From assembly GCA_003439945.1 (NCBI GenBank), contig QVRM01006615.1, positions 248,001 through 312,000 of the forward strand: a stretch of 64,000 bases of DNA. Direction: 5' to 3'. The notes beneath the pieces are model-generated. The model did not search any database and was not told the DNA's origin. It worked only from the letters and a program-made list of their open reading frames with translations. Position numbers and translations under genes: made by a program. Positions 34,237 through 42,771 of this stretch are shown here, piece by piece (the first letter of the stretch is position 1; every line of letters starts with the position of its first letter). Source of the DNA: Dermanyssus gallinae. Its lineage: Eukaryota > Arthropoda > Arachnida > Mesostigmata > Dermanyssidae.

Positions 34237-36853
34237 TTAGTGTTGTATATATATATATATATATAAATCAGGTGTAACCGAAGGTGTCCAAAGTTGATGA
34301 GGTTCTTAGATCGACACTACCACCACACCACGGTCAAGGTATTACAGGCTTAAGTAGAGGAAGACAAGAACTACTCTATCTGTTGATTGGTCCTAACTTT
34401 GTATACTACGACAAAAAACAACGGATATAACTAAATAATAAGCATGTTATCTTGAAATGAATTACTCTTCTTACTCAGGTAGACTTTGTTGTGGAAGGTG
34501 ACACATTTTAACTACAGAAACGGGTGGTACACACTAAAGACAACTATCAAAATTTGCACTTGAACATATGAGTAACATTTTAATCAGAGCGAACTGTAGA
34601 CAATCTACCGCTTCTCTCTAACCCCTTGGGAAAGAGGTCGCCTACTTGTATGGGACGTCACCGTGTCGTGTACATTGGCCAAGAGCTACGTCGCTCGAAC
34701 AAGCCAGAAAGCTGGTGTCTCTGCTTGTCTTGCGGAGGACCGCAAGTTAGCGAAATACAGAGAACTCAATCCGCAGTTTATCGTCCAGCCAATTGCCATA
34801 GAAACTTACGGGCCCATGGGTGAAAAACGCGAAAATGTTTCAAGGAGCTTGGAAAAAGACTAAACGCAGTCACAAGGGATCCTTGTTCTGGAGAGTTCCC
34901 ATTGCAACGAGTATCGATCGAGTTTCAGCGGGGAAACGCGGCGTCAGTCGAAGGGTCCCTTCCCTCCGCCGAAGGGTTCCCTGAGATCCCGTAGGAATAG
35001 TGATGTTCTTAATACTATTTTGATCAAATAAAGCTTATATTTTGTAATCTACGGCTTTACTTTATAGCACTAAAGTCAGAAACCGCGCACATTCATTTTG
35101 AGGATAATTGTCTTCCCTTTATTCTATAGCTGAATACATTTATTTCACATAGTCTAAAACCGTTATGTTTCGTCATGACAGATATCCGTACGTAGACTGC
35201 GTATCATACTGGTCTACTGTTCTCTGCTACTGCTCGTTCTACCGAACTGTGTTAAAAATAGTAACATAATTAACACCCACTCAAAAACAGGTGAGATCCA
35301 CACAAATGCGTGAATTCAATGCACTCGTAGAAATGAATGTATGATATATTGTCGGCTACTTTGCGCTAGACGTAGCTTAAATAGCGGCGCTTGAAATAAG
35401 TTATGGCATCAGTAGGAAACGTCACTAGATCCCTCTAGTGTCAGAATTCCTACGGAGAAGCTCAATTCCGTAGTGTTAAGTGTACGTGGTCCGAGCGGTG
35501 ATGTTATGTCCTGCATGTTTATGCCTTTGTTTACTGCTCCATCTGGACATGGAATTTTCCATCGTTACGGCCATCGTATAACAACGTGGCACTTCGCCTC
35601 GGCACCAGTGGCTTTTTCTTACCTGATCCATTGAGATATCTGTGGCCAAGAACGTGTTGGGCGCCAGCATGGCCCATGTGAGCAAACGCTCGAGCCGTGT
35701 GGACGTGCACAAGCTCGTCGTGTTTCCAGCAGAACCACATTAAGAAGATCAGCAATAAGACACCTAGAATCTAGAATACATTTGACATGGCAGGAGGCTC
35801 TGGTCAAAACTTGGTTTTGCATGAGGCATTTTGATCAACGATCAAGCTACATAAGTATCTCTGAGTATGAAATCAACATATATTTTAGACATACTGCTAT
35901 GCTACGAGATGTAATTAAAAAAAATGGCGTTCTTTAAATCCTAACATGTACTTGATAGTATGCAACGACCCGTTTTATAGAATAAGCGTCGTAGGAGATA
36001 GAAAAATATAGCTGCAATTTGCGCTAATAAAACGCGCTATCCTCCCTCCGGAGCAGCTTTTTTGGCTTTCAAAACAGCTAATCGAGCTCCACATTATTGG
36101 TAGCATTTTCAGTTAGTAGATCTGTAATAAATGACCCACCTAGCGTCACTCCTCCCGAAGCTCCCATTTCTCTTGACAAAAACTGAGCAGACCCGGCGGA
36201 CGCTGCGTAACAAAATACGGCGGAGCAATGCCGAAAGTTGCTTATGGGCGCAAAAATATAAATTAATTCAAAGAAAGCATCATAACAATCGGACTTCCCA
36301 TCATCGGATCATCAGAGGTGGTCCGTATGAAAACTATTCCAGAGTTTATCTCACACGAGCGCATGGTTAAATGTATACAATGACATAAATACGATGTCTC
36401 GTGGTGCGATTATCGGTGCCTTTGTCAGTGCAAATAACTCCCCCTTATTTACGTCATATATCGTCGTAGGGCCAGGGAACGCGCACTTCTCGCGAAGCAC
36501 ACAAATTTCCAGACCGGGGGGTCCAAGTGCTTAATCATGACTCCTATGTCGCGGAATATTGTCTGTGACGGGCTTAACACTTCCGCACCATTAAAAAATA
36601 GAAATGCGCTTTTGTTTTGTTATTAAAAAAAAACATTCGATCTTAAGGTGCGGCTAAGCTTGTTAAACAACAAATTGTCAGTGTATATATAACGATAAAA
36701 TCTTACCTCAAGTGTTATGATCCACCACGGATCTTTGGTATTTTTTCGAATGTGCACCTTGTCCTCATCAGAGATTAGCAGTTCTTGCTCTTCGGGCACA
36801 GGCGCAACATGGGGAATGGAAGGCCGTTTTGACCTTTTTCTGACGTGAGTCAT
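25938..36853 (-). CDS. Sel1-like repeat single-pass membrane protein (whole gene, four coding exons)
   Basis: Four minus-strand exons (36853-36707, 35770-35623, 28833-28707, 26040-25938; 147, 148, 127 and 103 nt) total 525 nt: 174 codons plus stop, with every junction in phase and every intron GT-AG. The protein starts MTHVRKRSKRP, has a basic then acidic N-terminal tail of about 45 residues, a hydrophobic segment from about residue 43 to 64 ('ILGVLLLIFLMWFCW'), and a C-terminal Sel1-type region. The region shows 'GAQHVLGHRYLNGSGVEQNH', 'EAMKWFRKSADQGHAHSAYN' and a last helix pair 'EARKLIKHAMDNGVDEAHH'. Sel1 repeats are paired helices that usually serve as protein-binding scaffolds; the partner is unknown. 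Introns 2 (6.8 kb) and 3 (2.7 kb) are swollen by transposons. I recognise no specific orthologue. The ATG is the first in frame; an (AT)n tract begins about 25 bp upstream of it, and untranslated exons may lie further up. Confidence 0.75.
26345..27620 (-). pseudogene. Mariner transposase (DD34D), inactivated
   Basis: Domains in order on the minus strand are an N-terminal helix-turn-helix ('VIKHFYFKGWNATQVKTELD', 'FATVSNWINELKRG'), a second HTH ('RVNIKEIAEALRISLGSVDF'), 'WVPHLLNQ' (the family's WVPHEL box), 'VSVDESWVHQYTPETQ' with the first catalytic Asp, 'LFHQDNAPAHKSRQ' with the second, and 'YSPDLAPSDYFLF' with the third. There are exactly 34 residues between the second and third Asp, which defines mariner. 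Breaks are a TAA right after 'MATVFWD', a frameshift just after 'VDYLE', and TAG stops after 'NAYF' and after 'ALKSR'. All three catalytic Asp codons survive, so decay is moderate. Confidence 0.9.
27227..27390 (-). mobile_element. Retroposed 164-bp insertion inside the mariner transposase
   Basis: The transposase frame is interrupted between codons for '...GRRSTE' and 'YELRSERPK...'. The intruder ends, on the minus strand, in an A8 run and is flanked by the 12-bp direct repeat CTCGGTGC(A/T)CCT (plus strand 27215-27226 and 27391-27402, one mismatch). A poly(A) end plus a target-site duplication means copying by LINE-type reverse transcription. I do not recognise the source RNA. It is not the SINE family seen elsewhere in this window. 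Confidence 0.8.
27714..28057 (-). other. Unrecognised 112-codon open frame, one arm of a head-to-head pair
   Basis: An ATG-initiated minus-strand frame (28057 to 27719) encodes a protein-like sequence including 'HIRNFMIKYVSRPFQEHLLQ' and 'NLWRNLPIFHQTLELIQ'. Its last 210 bp resemble plus-strand sequence at 28344-28544. I recognise no family. It lies in intron 3 of the Sel1-type gene and ends about 15 bp from the mariner, so it may be part of an unknown element or a captured gene piece. Confidence 0.4.
28263..28342. repeat. (AT)n microsatellite
   Basis: About 80 bp of AT dinucleotides with one AA interruption. Confidence 0.95.
28344..28544 (+). repeat. Diverged second copy of the 27714-27924 segment (opposite strand)
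   Basis: Plus-strand sequence here (ATAAGAAACTTTGTGATAAA ... GCTAGAGCTTATTCAAGAGC ... ATTGATGCTTAATAAG) aligns with the minus strand of 27714-27924. Stops interrupt the frame, so this copy is not coding. Confidence 0.6.
28707..28833 (-). CDS. Sel1-type gene, coding exon 3 (best Sel1 repeat)
   Basis: Acceptor TTGTCTTCTGTAG before 28833 and donor GG|GTGAGT at 28706. It enters with two bases that complete Gly with exon 2 and leaves after two bases. It encodes 'SEAMKWFRKSADQGHAHSAY' followed by 'NLAVGHMQGLPTD', an almost textbook Sel1 repeat (EA..WF.K.A.QGH..A.YNL...Y..G). Confidence 0.85.
28845..29250. other. Intron sequence, no feature recognised
   Basis: AT-rich part of intron 2 of the Sel1-type gene before the retrotransposon. 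No repeat or open frame is visible. Confidence 0.4.
29533..31197 (+). CDS. RLE retrotransposon ORF1: gag-like protein with three CCHC zinc knuckles (one internal stop)
   Basis: From the first in-frame ATG (29533) the frame spans 554 codons, with a single TAA at codon 413 (30769-30771). It then continues open to a TAA at 31195-31197. A GTG-initiated extension to 29467 is also open. The N-terminal third is Ser/Pro/Arg-rich. The middle resembles the non-LTR ORF1 RNA-binding fold. The three knuckles at about residues 312-365 are 'CLSCHQFGHKSSEC', 'CRKCGKPGHQMWAC' and 'CANCGEPHAATDGRC', which bind the element RNA in related elements. The long coding-like tail after the stop ('DGIIKIWKLVKGLLSSWLKE') argues that the stop is a recent point mutation. 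The final stop overlaps the ORF2 start (TAATG). Confidence 0.8.
31197..34112 (+). CDS. RLE retrotransposon ORF2: reverse transcriptase and restriction-like endonuclease, intact
   Basis: 971 codons without interruption. Domains in order are a C2H2 zinc finger at residues 23-44 (C23, C26, H39, H44), a linker with an Arg/His-rich stretch to about 240, and the RT at about 250-560. RT motifs are 'SGPGLDGLRPRHL', 'VKLDFRNAFN' (D400), 'GVQQGDPLGPALFS' and 'WYLDDATLGG' (D484, D485). The thumb follows. The C-terminal CCHC knuckle is 'CSACGTPVESNGLHPLSC' (C792, C795, H805, C809). The RLE has 'RRPDGV' (D852) and 'LAWDTTVSCT' (D868), the PD...D arrangement of R2/R4/NeSL-type nucleases. There is no AP endonuclease domain. 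ORF2 would nick the target and prime reverse transcription. The ATG shares its A with the ORF1 stop, so translation probably depends on termination-reinitiation. All visible catalytic residues are present. Confidence 0.92.
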   Translation: MSTQPPPASPDHPPMLSQQLFICDICRKAVKSLRGLRMHKTRVHRAHTPPSRLPFDSARSTEPQDHADPISTIPNHDPKILIRTLSNARKTIRLVRIIPRGVREICSAAYAEALANFNLRQDYPSWHSLITLPLLMLKVPERKGKDITLCQIIRKNLAESQWRVLDNVVEEHHSDNIRNSKKHHLDRHRATMAERKLAEGDIRSAAHTLLSVDTFAPPDDHTYQELINKHPAPPTSASIDNLPAPNPQETCVAQEKLIADAVRSFALASGPGLDGLRPRHLRDMLDCMVPSSERLLTELCSLVNLALNGKLPSFCLPIFYGAELTALKKKDGTIRPIACGLTLRRLAAKVAIVVNRRAISSAVTPKQVGVSVKGGAEAAAHAVRGFIEADGPPRVVVKLDFRNAFNTIRRDVILNEVKSKVPQLFPFTLQSYSKPSLLSWADKEPLLSSNGVQQGDPLGPALFSIGISEIVARMESPLNVWYLDDATLGGPVNSVVGDILKVLRSADEGGLELNPSKCEIIAVGGDSHEQGEMSRTIENILPGSKRVDQADLEILGAPIGARRILETITVKRNALLRIKPRLIAMHPQAALCLWRYSLGSPRLNYILRTSPASNELAGLQDFDDTAREILGEVLNVTLTDHTWQRATLPLREGGLGIRSVTELAPVCYAASLLEFAQLAGTLVEPNIRHVIQVTKDKAELAARNVIGPGPWEERPTQHTLDGYRCNIVGQNLLDSMQSPTERAVFIAARDTFSSGYLRALPSPQLGTMLDNTSFRMVTALRIGAPICEPYTCSACGTPVESNGLHPLSCIKSQGRAARHAELNSIIRRALRRAGIPSTLEPRLDTSSDRRPDGVTIPLWSCGKCLAWDTTVSCTVAPSYLRHSALEAGWVAEHADREKRRKYRDLEPRYHVVPIAMETLGPASKGTRRFIKELGERIQENTGDRRESEFLRQLLSLAVCRGNAACITGSMF
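34187..34265. repeat. (AT)n microsatellite, two blocks
   Basis: AT runs at about 34187-34234 and 34246-34265, directly after the RLE retrotransposon's 3' end. Confidence 0.9.
34266..34615. other. Intron sequence, no feature recognised
   Basis: Part of intron 2 of the Sel1-type gene. Nothing visible. Confidence 0.4.
34618..35040 (+). pseudogene. 3' fragment of a second RLE-type retrotransposon (endonuclease C-terminus)
   Basis: The plus strand reads 'WERGRLLVWDVTVSCTLAKS', matching 'WSCGKCLAWDTTVSCTVAPS' in the intact copy. Next are 'KLAKYRELNPQFIVQPIAIE' (intact copy: 'RRKYRDLEPRYHVVPIAMET') and, after a frameshift and a TAA, 'VSIEFQRGNAASVEGS' (intact copy: 'LSLAVCRGNAACITGS'). It therefore begins inside the nuclease and ends near an AATAAA at about 35028. 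Protein divergence from the intact copy is high, so it is a different, older lineage of the same clade. Confidence 0.85.
35041..35475. other. Intron sequence, no feature recognised
   Basis: Rest of intron 2 of the Sel1-type gene. No motif found. Confidence 0.4.
35623..35770 (-). CDS. Sel1-type gene, coding exon 2 (membrane segment and start of Sel1 region)
   Basis: Acceptor TGTATTCTAG before 35770 and donor TCAG|GTAAGA at 35622. It enters in phase 0 and leaves after one base. The exon gives the hydrophobic segment 'ILGVLLLIFLMWFCW', then 'ARAFAHMGHAGAQHVLGHRY', a Sel1-type helix ('A..G...AQ..LG..Y.NG'). A different AG ten bases inside would break the phase, which is why the outer one was chosen. 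Confidence 0.75.
35771..36700. other. Intron 1 of the Sel1-type gene, no other feature
   Basis: About 0.94 kb between coding exons 1 and 2. A plus-strand frame at 36131-36370 has no recognisable content. Confidence 0.4.
36707..36853 (-). CDS. Sel1-type gene, coding exon 1
   Basis: ATG at 36853-36851, 49 codons, ending ...TLE just before a consensus donor (GAG|GTAAGA, donor at 36706-36701). It encodes a cytosolic-type charged tail with a basic start (VRKRSKRP) and an acidic middle (PVPEEQELLISDEDK). It ends in phase 0. Confidence 0.75.
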
Positions 36854-36877
36854 TGTGCTCGACTGAAATGTATATGA

Positions 36878-36878
36878 A

Positions 36879-36952
<74 letters not shown>

Positions 36953-36976
36953 AAATATATATATATATATATATAT
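36878..36976. repeat. (AT)n microsatellite upstream of the Sel1-type gene start
   Basis: About 100 bp of AT dinucleotides with few interruptions, starting about 25 bp upstream of the predicted ATG (36853, minus strand). Confidence 0.95.
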
Positions 36977-38263
36977 TTGTTGTGTTCTCAGTTAAATTAC
37001 ACAGGCAGTACAAGACTGTTCTCAAGACTAACTATTATTACCGGTTCTCAAGTTAGCGCTAGCTGCAAGAACGCGATGGACACTCAAATTTGTCGCAACG
37101 GGGAGCTGGGTCTGACTGTTATTATAATCGAATACGTACACTGCTCCATGGTCCACATGAATGACGACTCGTCAGCAAACGGGCGCCTAGAGATAAGCTA
37201 TGCACTTGCAAAGGCGATATGTCGACAGGTCGCCGCTAAGTCGACAAGCATCAGATCACCGTTAGCGACGCCGAAATCCAATGCGAGTCTAGAGGGACGA
37301 CTGAAACACTGCTCCCTGCCGAGAACTACGTACACATAAAGAAGGCAAGGCGGCACACCGTAGCAAGTCTGATTTTCAGTGGTCAATGAGCTCCTAGCTA
37401 CTCGAGTTGGCGCCAAGAGCTACCCTAGTGGAGACGTGCCAGTGTTTTGTGTGCCACGACAGCCCATCGGGGAGAAGTTCCTGTTACAGAAAACAATTGC
37501 CTGCATATAGGAGTTGAGATAATCGACTGCATCGCATTCACTTACTGCGGCCATCAGACAGACTCTAGTCTCGGTCTAGAATTTTTCGGCACACATCAAA
37601 GGCAAGGCACCGAACTGCACTGGTCACGTCAACTTTTTTTTTACGCTTACGTACAACTTCACTCATGACAATGCTAGCTACACTCGATGCATGGTATGCA
37701 AACCAACTACATCCTACATTATTGTCTCCTACGAGCAAAGTTAAGCGTCTTTTACCTAGCAAATACTCGACGGCGCAAGACGTGTCTTGCTGAAACGGGA
37801 CTTGCGCTTACATCATTCCGCTGCCTTCACTCTCTCCAGTCTGCCTCACTGGGTAGTGTCGCACATAGCCTATGCTACGTACTCTCAGACCTCAATACTG
37901 CTTCTCTCTCGAGTGGATTCGGTCATAAATGTGCATGTTGTGTTAACCAACGGAATTACTTGTCGTGCCTCGTAGTAGATAGGCCAGCGGCGCACTTCAC
38001 GTGAGGGCGGCGTCCCTAAACTCCATCGACTATTGCCTCACTTACCAATTAATTGGTCGAAGTTCTGTCGTCGCCGTTTGAACCTCTTGAAGACCGGTGT
38101 TGAACGACAACACAGACCTGAAGCTCACTTTGGGGTCGAGTTTGTTCTCGACCACTGCTTGTCTGACATCGCTCGCCAAACCACCGTGTCTATTTGTGGT
38201 AAACGCACTCTACCAAGAAACTGACAAGCAAGTAAATCATCAATCAGTGAAGTATCTCAACAT
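36977..38263. other. Upstream region of the Sel1-type gene; no exon recognised
   Basis: Balanced-composition sequence with CpGs. The promoter and any untranslated exons of the minus-strand gene would be expected here. A plus-strand frame running out of the (AT)n to 37339 (about 118 codons after the repeat) has no recognisable domain and is probably fortuitous. Confidence 0.3.
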
Positions 38264-38277
38264 ATTATATATATATA

Positions 38278-38312
<35 letters not shown>
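38264..38312. repeat. (AT)n microsatellite
   Basis: AT run with one C interruption. Confidence 0.9.
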
Positions 38313-38316
<4 letters not shown>

Positions 38317-38940
38317 CACTCAACGGTCGATAAGCAACGTTACCTTCACCTACGTGCACGTAGATGGAGGGTTTGTCTATACGTTGTCGACTTTCATATG
38401 TCGACTGAGCACCTCGAACACTGGACGCTCCGCCAGCCGTCTACGGTCGAAATGCTGCCACTGGCCACGTCCGCCTCACCACGACTGGTGCGCATATGCG
38501 GCGATGATCAACGTGTCACGAATGACCCCCCCTGCTGCCGCAGCTCGGGAGGAACAATGATAGGCTAGCCGCTGTAGTGGAGGACACTATCGTACTAACG
38601 ACAACACGACCTCTCCCCCCCCCCCCCCCGGACACTCAGAGCGTGTCTGGTGTGAGGAGCGGAAGAGAACCCCTAGGCCCTACGGTCACGCTTGGCCTGC
38701 TGCACAGGCAATGCTATGGTGCTATGCTACCGCCGTCAGTATATCCCTACCACCACCATCACTGCCGTGGTCATCGCCGTAGCCATCGCTATGCATGCTT
38801 TGGTTGCCTCGGCCGGTGGCAGCGTCTGCAGTGGCACCCAACCAAAGTTGGCAGATGCCTCCAATCGTTTAGATGCAGCGTGGCCATCAGTCTGCGTTCT
38901 GTCCTGCTGGCGATATGGATATAACGGGTAAACTTGTACG
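38313..38940. other. G+C-rich stretch, no gene recognised
   Basis: CpG-containing sequence with a C-run at about 38615-38629. Overlapping open frames of about 80-115 codons have Pro/Arg-rich, non-protein-like content. It could be promoter or untranslated sequence. Confidence 0.3.
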
Positions 38941-38941
38941 G

Positions 38942-38942
<1 letters not shown>

Positions 38943-38977
<35 letters not shown>

Positions 38978-39290
38978 GGTCTTTCATAACCGTATGTTAC
39001 CGTATTATAAGGTCTAGTAAAACTCGGTAAGAAAATCATTTTCGTCAACGGATGGAGGGACGGAAACGGCTTGTTTAGAAGTAAGGATTAACTTTATGAA
39101 AGTAGTTATTCTGCCTACTTTTCTTCTACATAGTTGTGCAAAATCTCCGTTTACGGGAGAACCAGTTAACGCCTGAAGAAACCGATCATACCGGCGTGTT
39201 CGGCGAAAATTCTGCCTAATCTGACTAGACTTGGCGCAAGCTAGCGAAACGCGAATAGCGGGATTAAGGCATGTCATAAAAAGTCTTACT
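38943..39290. repeat. Repeat family member B, directly after a (TA)n tract
   Basis: After (TA)n at 38943-38973 the sequence starts CAGGGTCTTTC and contains TAAAACTCGGTAAGAAAATC, the same order as member A at 8187. The similarity is visible for about 100 bp. A minus-strand open frame (39277-39014) crosses it, with content such as 'RRYDRFLQALTGSPVNGDF', which I cannot assign securely. Confidence 0.45.
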
Positions 39291-42200
39291 GCCCCCTTGT
39301 TCTATTTGAAAAAATAATATTTATTCGCCAATTTGTACTAGACCCGAACGCGTACGCACAATAACGACTTATTATATGTTTTTTTTTACATTTAATAAAC
39401 CAGATATATATTGCATATTTTTCTTGTGGGAAAAATGCAATTTTTAGTTTTCCTGAGCACTAGATCTGACTTAAGCGGCCTAGTCTTGTTGCACGGTTGT
39501 ATAAGCTCCCCGTAAGCTCGCCATAAGAATCCAGCTGTTGAGGTACCAATGACTTAAGTATGTTTTGAGCCACACAAGCATAAGAACATATTAACCAGAG
39601 TGACAGTCAACTGTCACCCAATCAAAGGCACCCGTTTGATCTACGTTAGTGAAATTACGTTTGTGCCTCGTTTCTTAGACGCTTCATAGCATAACGACAA
39701 CACTCTGTTTCTTCCGCCTTTTTGATTGATGGAAAGTGGCACATTTGTGGTCATGGAAGTTTGCCGTCGTAGTAAACACACGGTATTACAGACCCATTAT
39801 TTCTATCGACCCACTCAACGGTTCACAACTCTAGCTCGAATAGAATGCGCTAAAGTTAGATTATGCTATTAAACAAGCTAACGTGCCGACACACTGACCT
39901 GAAGTTGGCCCAAACGAAATCGAAAAAAAAGAGGACGGCTGAAAATAAAGAAAAGGGCAAGCGTAATGCATCTGTCAATTGAATCCGAGCATACTTACCA
40001 CACAAATATACTTGTAGAAAATTAAGCAATAATGATTTAGAAAATTACTAAGGGTATTTACTAAATAGCTTTAAAACAAAAACTCGACTAATAATACGGC
40101 GAAGCACGCCGTATGAAACCCCTGATGATTAAATTTCAAAGTAGAAAGTAAGCGGCATTAGCATACACGACTTTCGACCCTATATGTGAGAATTTGTTTC
40201 TTGTATTCGACACTTCAGGAGTGCAATATATAAGGTGAGCGGGGTATGTAAGGTGTCAGAGAAAAAGGTGACAAACTCCAATTGCACACTTGAGTCCTGT
40301 ACTCGATCATTTAACACTGTGACCAAGATTTGTTTTAAACAAAGCCCTAATGAAGTTTAACATTTGCGCACAAAGCCAAAGGAGTTGCAAAATAGCGAAA
40401 CTCGTTAGAACCTTGAACAACGCGTAGACACCGGCATATAGGCAGAATCCGAACACGGCTGAGTGGATGCCAGGCCCGGGGGCATGAAGTATACTAACGG
40501 CTGACTGACGTTTATTCTACTTCTAAATTATTCTAACCTGGTTTTGAAGGCGCAGGGGCACCTTAGCCGTCTCTAGGAAGTCCTTACACTCAAAAAGCCA
40601 AAGGCGACGTAGCGTCACCCGATAACAGAAGGACGCGTCAAGTAAATTATTAGATTTGTCTGCGTCTACTTACTGCATTAGATTTATGGCCAAGGCCTCG
40701 GTCGCATCCACGCGTTTGTGTCGGTAGCACTTATTCATCTACGAGCTCCTTTACAGCGCGTAGTCTGCGTCGTGTGCTAGCTCTGAGCGGCTGACAAATG
40801 GTGTTTTAACCTTTGGCGGTATTCAAATATGATATACGGCCAGTCTTCACTGCTTCCAACTGAGCCAGCTGAGGTTAGTGCATGGCACGTTCTCCTCTTC
40901 AAATCGTTCTCCCTCTTAGAGTTGTTGCGTTTCCTGCCTATTTTGTTTGGCGTACCTCTGACGGGCTGTTGTCTAGTTTTGTTTAAGTGAAGCCGACGTG
41001 GTGTTGGCACGTCCGAGTTCGATAGTGGATGCACATTTTGCTGGTGTTATTGTAAACCTTGCTGTTTGCCATTGGGCTGTTGTTTGATCCGATGGTCAAC
41101 TGGTTTCGGAAAACGGGGACCATGGCTAAAAGTGGGTTTTTGAAAAGCTGATTTTCGTTTCGAGTATGTGAGATTTCGCCAAGCAACTGCAAAATGCTTT
41201 TGTGGTATTGCTGCAGAATACGTGTAATGCTCGATTCACAGTAAACATAATGTAGTAAATAGTTAATAGACCGATTCATCTTCGATTCGTCTTTATTAAT
41301 CTTAACTAAATTAACCCGCATCAAGGGCGTGCTCTCGGCTTCGAGGTTGACTGCCGTTATTGTGCCGCTTAGAGTCATATTTGTAGTATATCTAGTTGCT
41401 TTCATATGTAGAGTCAATCGGTAAGTAAATAGAAAAAATAGTATCAAGAGCATCTCTTAGATATAGTCTCAAGGCTTTTTTTTCGAAAAGAGAAACATGG
41501 GAAGAACGCTTTCCATGTTTTTTCCTATTTGAAAAGCGTGTATTTGGCTAATACTTGTCGGCAATATATTTTGGATATTTTGGATATTTAATATTAAACA
41601 GTGTAACACTGCCATGGAACAGATACATCATTAGCAGCAAACGATACAATCTAGCAATGCGAATTGATGAAACTACCAACACCTAGTCAATAAACGTGAA
41701 TTAATTAATCATTACCAAGAATTGCTTATGTACGACAATTTAGATCACGTTGCGTCTTGGCAATAAGAATCACACCAAAAAAGTCCCATACGCAGTAACT
41801 CGGAGAGGTAACGCTTGGCTTTCAGCCAAATTGGTCATACACAAGTCACTGAATGAGTTATGCCACACACAGGGACTAGAACTCCTAAATGGTCTGCATT
41901 CTGAAAGCGCCCGCCTCTCAATCTGCAAGAACTCTGCTACCCGCCAGGACGCACCAATGCTCCGTTCTAATTAAAATCGAAGAGAATGAGAACGTGTGCC
42001 TTTAGGTTTGAAGAACATCTTAGGATTCTAGTAGTAATCTGAAATCAGCTGGCCTTGTGCAAGTGTGTGCCCTGACTTGCAATGCTTGCTAAACTTCGGA
42101 ATTGTGAGCTTTAGTGGAAGGTTTAAGGTGAAATCGTGTAGTGAAGTCTCCGCTACTGGCATCATTAGTGGGGATGTCAGCAGCTTCATAAAAGCCATCT

Positions 42201-42456
42201 ACTTGGTTTGGCGCTAAAAATGCAAACAGGTCTGTCAGAGCTACGATTGTGTGCGAAACTAAATTCGTACTCAACGAATTAAAGAGTGTGTAAAATATTG
42301 CCACAAACGCCTGTTTCCTCCCAAAGATGAAACAGCAGGTTAAAATTCTCTTTTGGCGTTGGTTGTGGCATAGTGTTACAAGGGTAAGATGATTTCAAAT
42401 TTTAAATCTGTATATGTATTTATAAAGGGGAACGGCTGGTCGTGCAGAGTTAAAAC
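39291..42456. other. No feature recognised over about 3.2 kb
   Basis: AT-rich DNA. A minus-strand frame of 156 codons at 41453-40983 is the longest open frame, but its codons are of biased AT-rich composition and it shows no domain, start context or splice partner. Confidence 0.3.
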
Positions 42457-42771
42457 TTGACAAGAGGACACTATCGACTAAGCAGCTCTATGAGCATGTC
42501 GACCCCATTCGAGGCAAATAAGGTACTAGCGTGCCAAGTACTAGCGTGTGAAAAAGAACACGTAGCCAACTCTATGAAAGACACTACAGGCACGCAAGAA
42601 GTCGGCGACTGCCTCTTCGTCAGCAAAACAACTGCCGTTTCAAGCGGTGACGCACAGCAGCTGCAACCAGAAATGCCAGACGAGTCGCAAAAGGAGAAGA
42701 GAAAGATTATTGCCGGCTTCACAATCCTCAAGAACATGGTCAGGACAGATTCCAAGCCCAAGGCCTCCTAA
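42457..42771 (+). CDS. Small open frame of unknown function (possibly the head of a decayed retroelement ORF1)
   Basis: 105 codons, Ser/Glu/Lys-rich, with an ATG at 42490 ('MSMSTPFEANKVLACQ'). It ends at TAA after 'RTDSKPKAS'. The plus strand stays coding-like but interrupted to about 42960 ('YLDKELRGEHAKIAATKPMK'). A broken non-LTR ORF1 would look like this, and a recognisable element starts 1 kb further on, but I have no motif. Low confidence. Confidence 0.25.
   Translation: MTRGHYRLSSSMSMSTPFEANKVLACQVLACEKEHVANSMKDTTGTQEVGDCLFVSKTTAVSSGDAQQLQPEMPDESQKEKRKIIAGFTILKNMVRTDSKPKAS

Noticed and set aside
40983..41453. 156-codon minus-strand frame
   Set aside because: Protein-like in places, but no domain and no splice partner. 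Kept as unassigned sequence.
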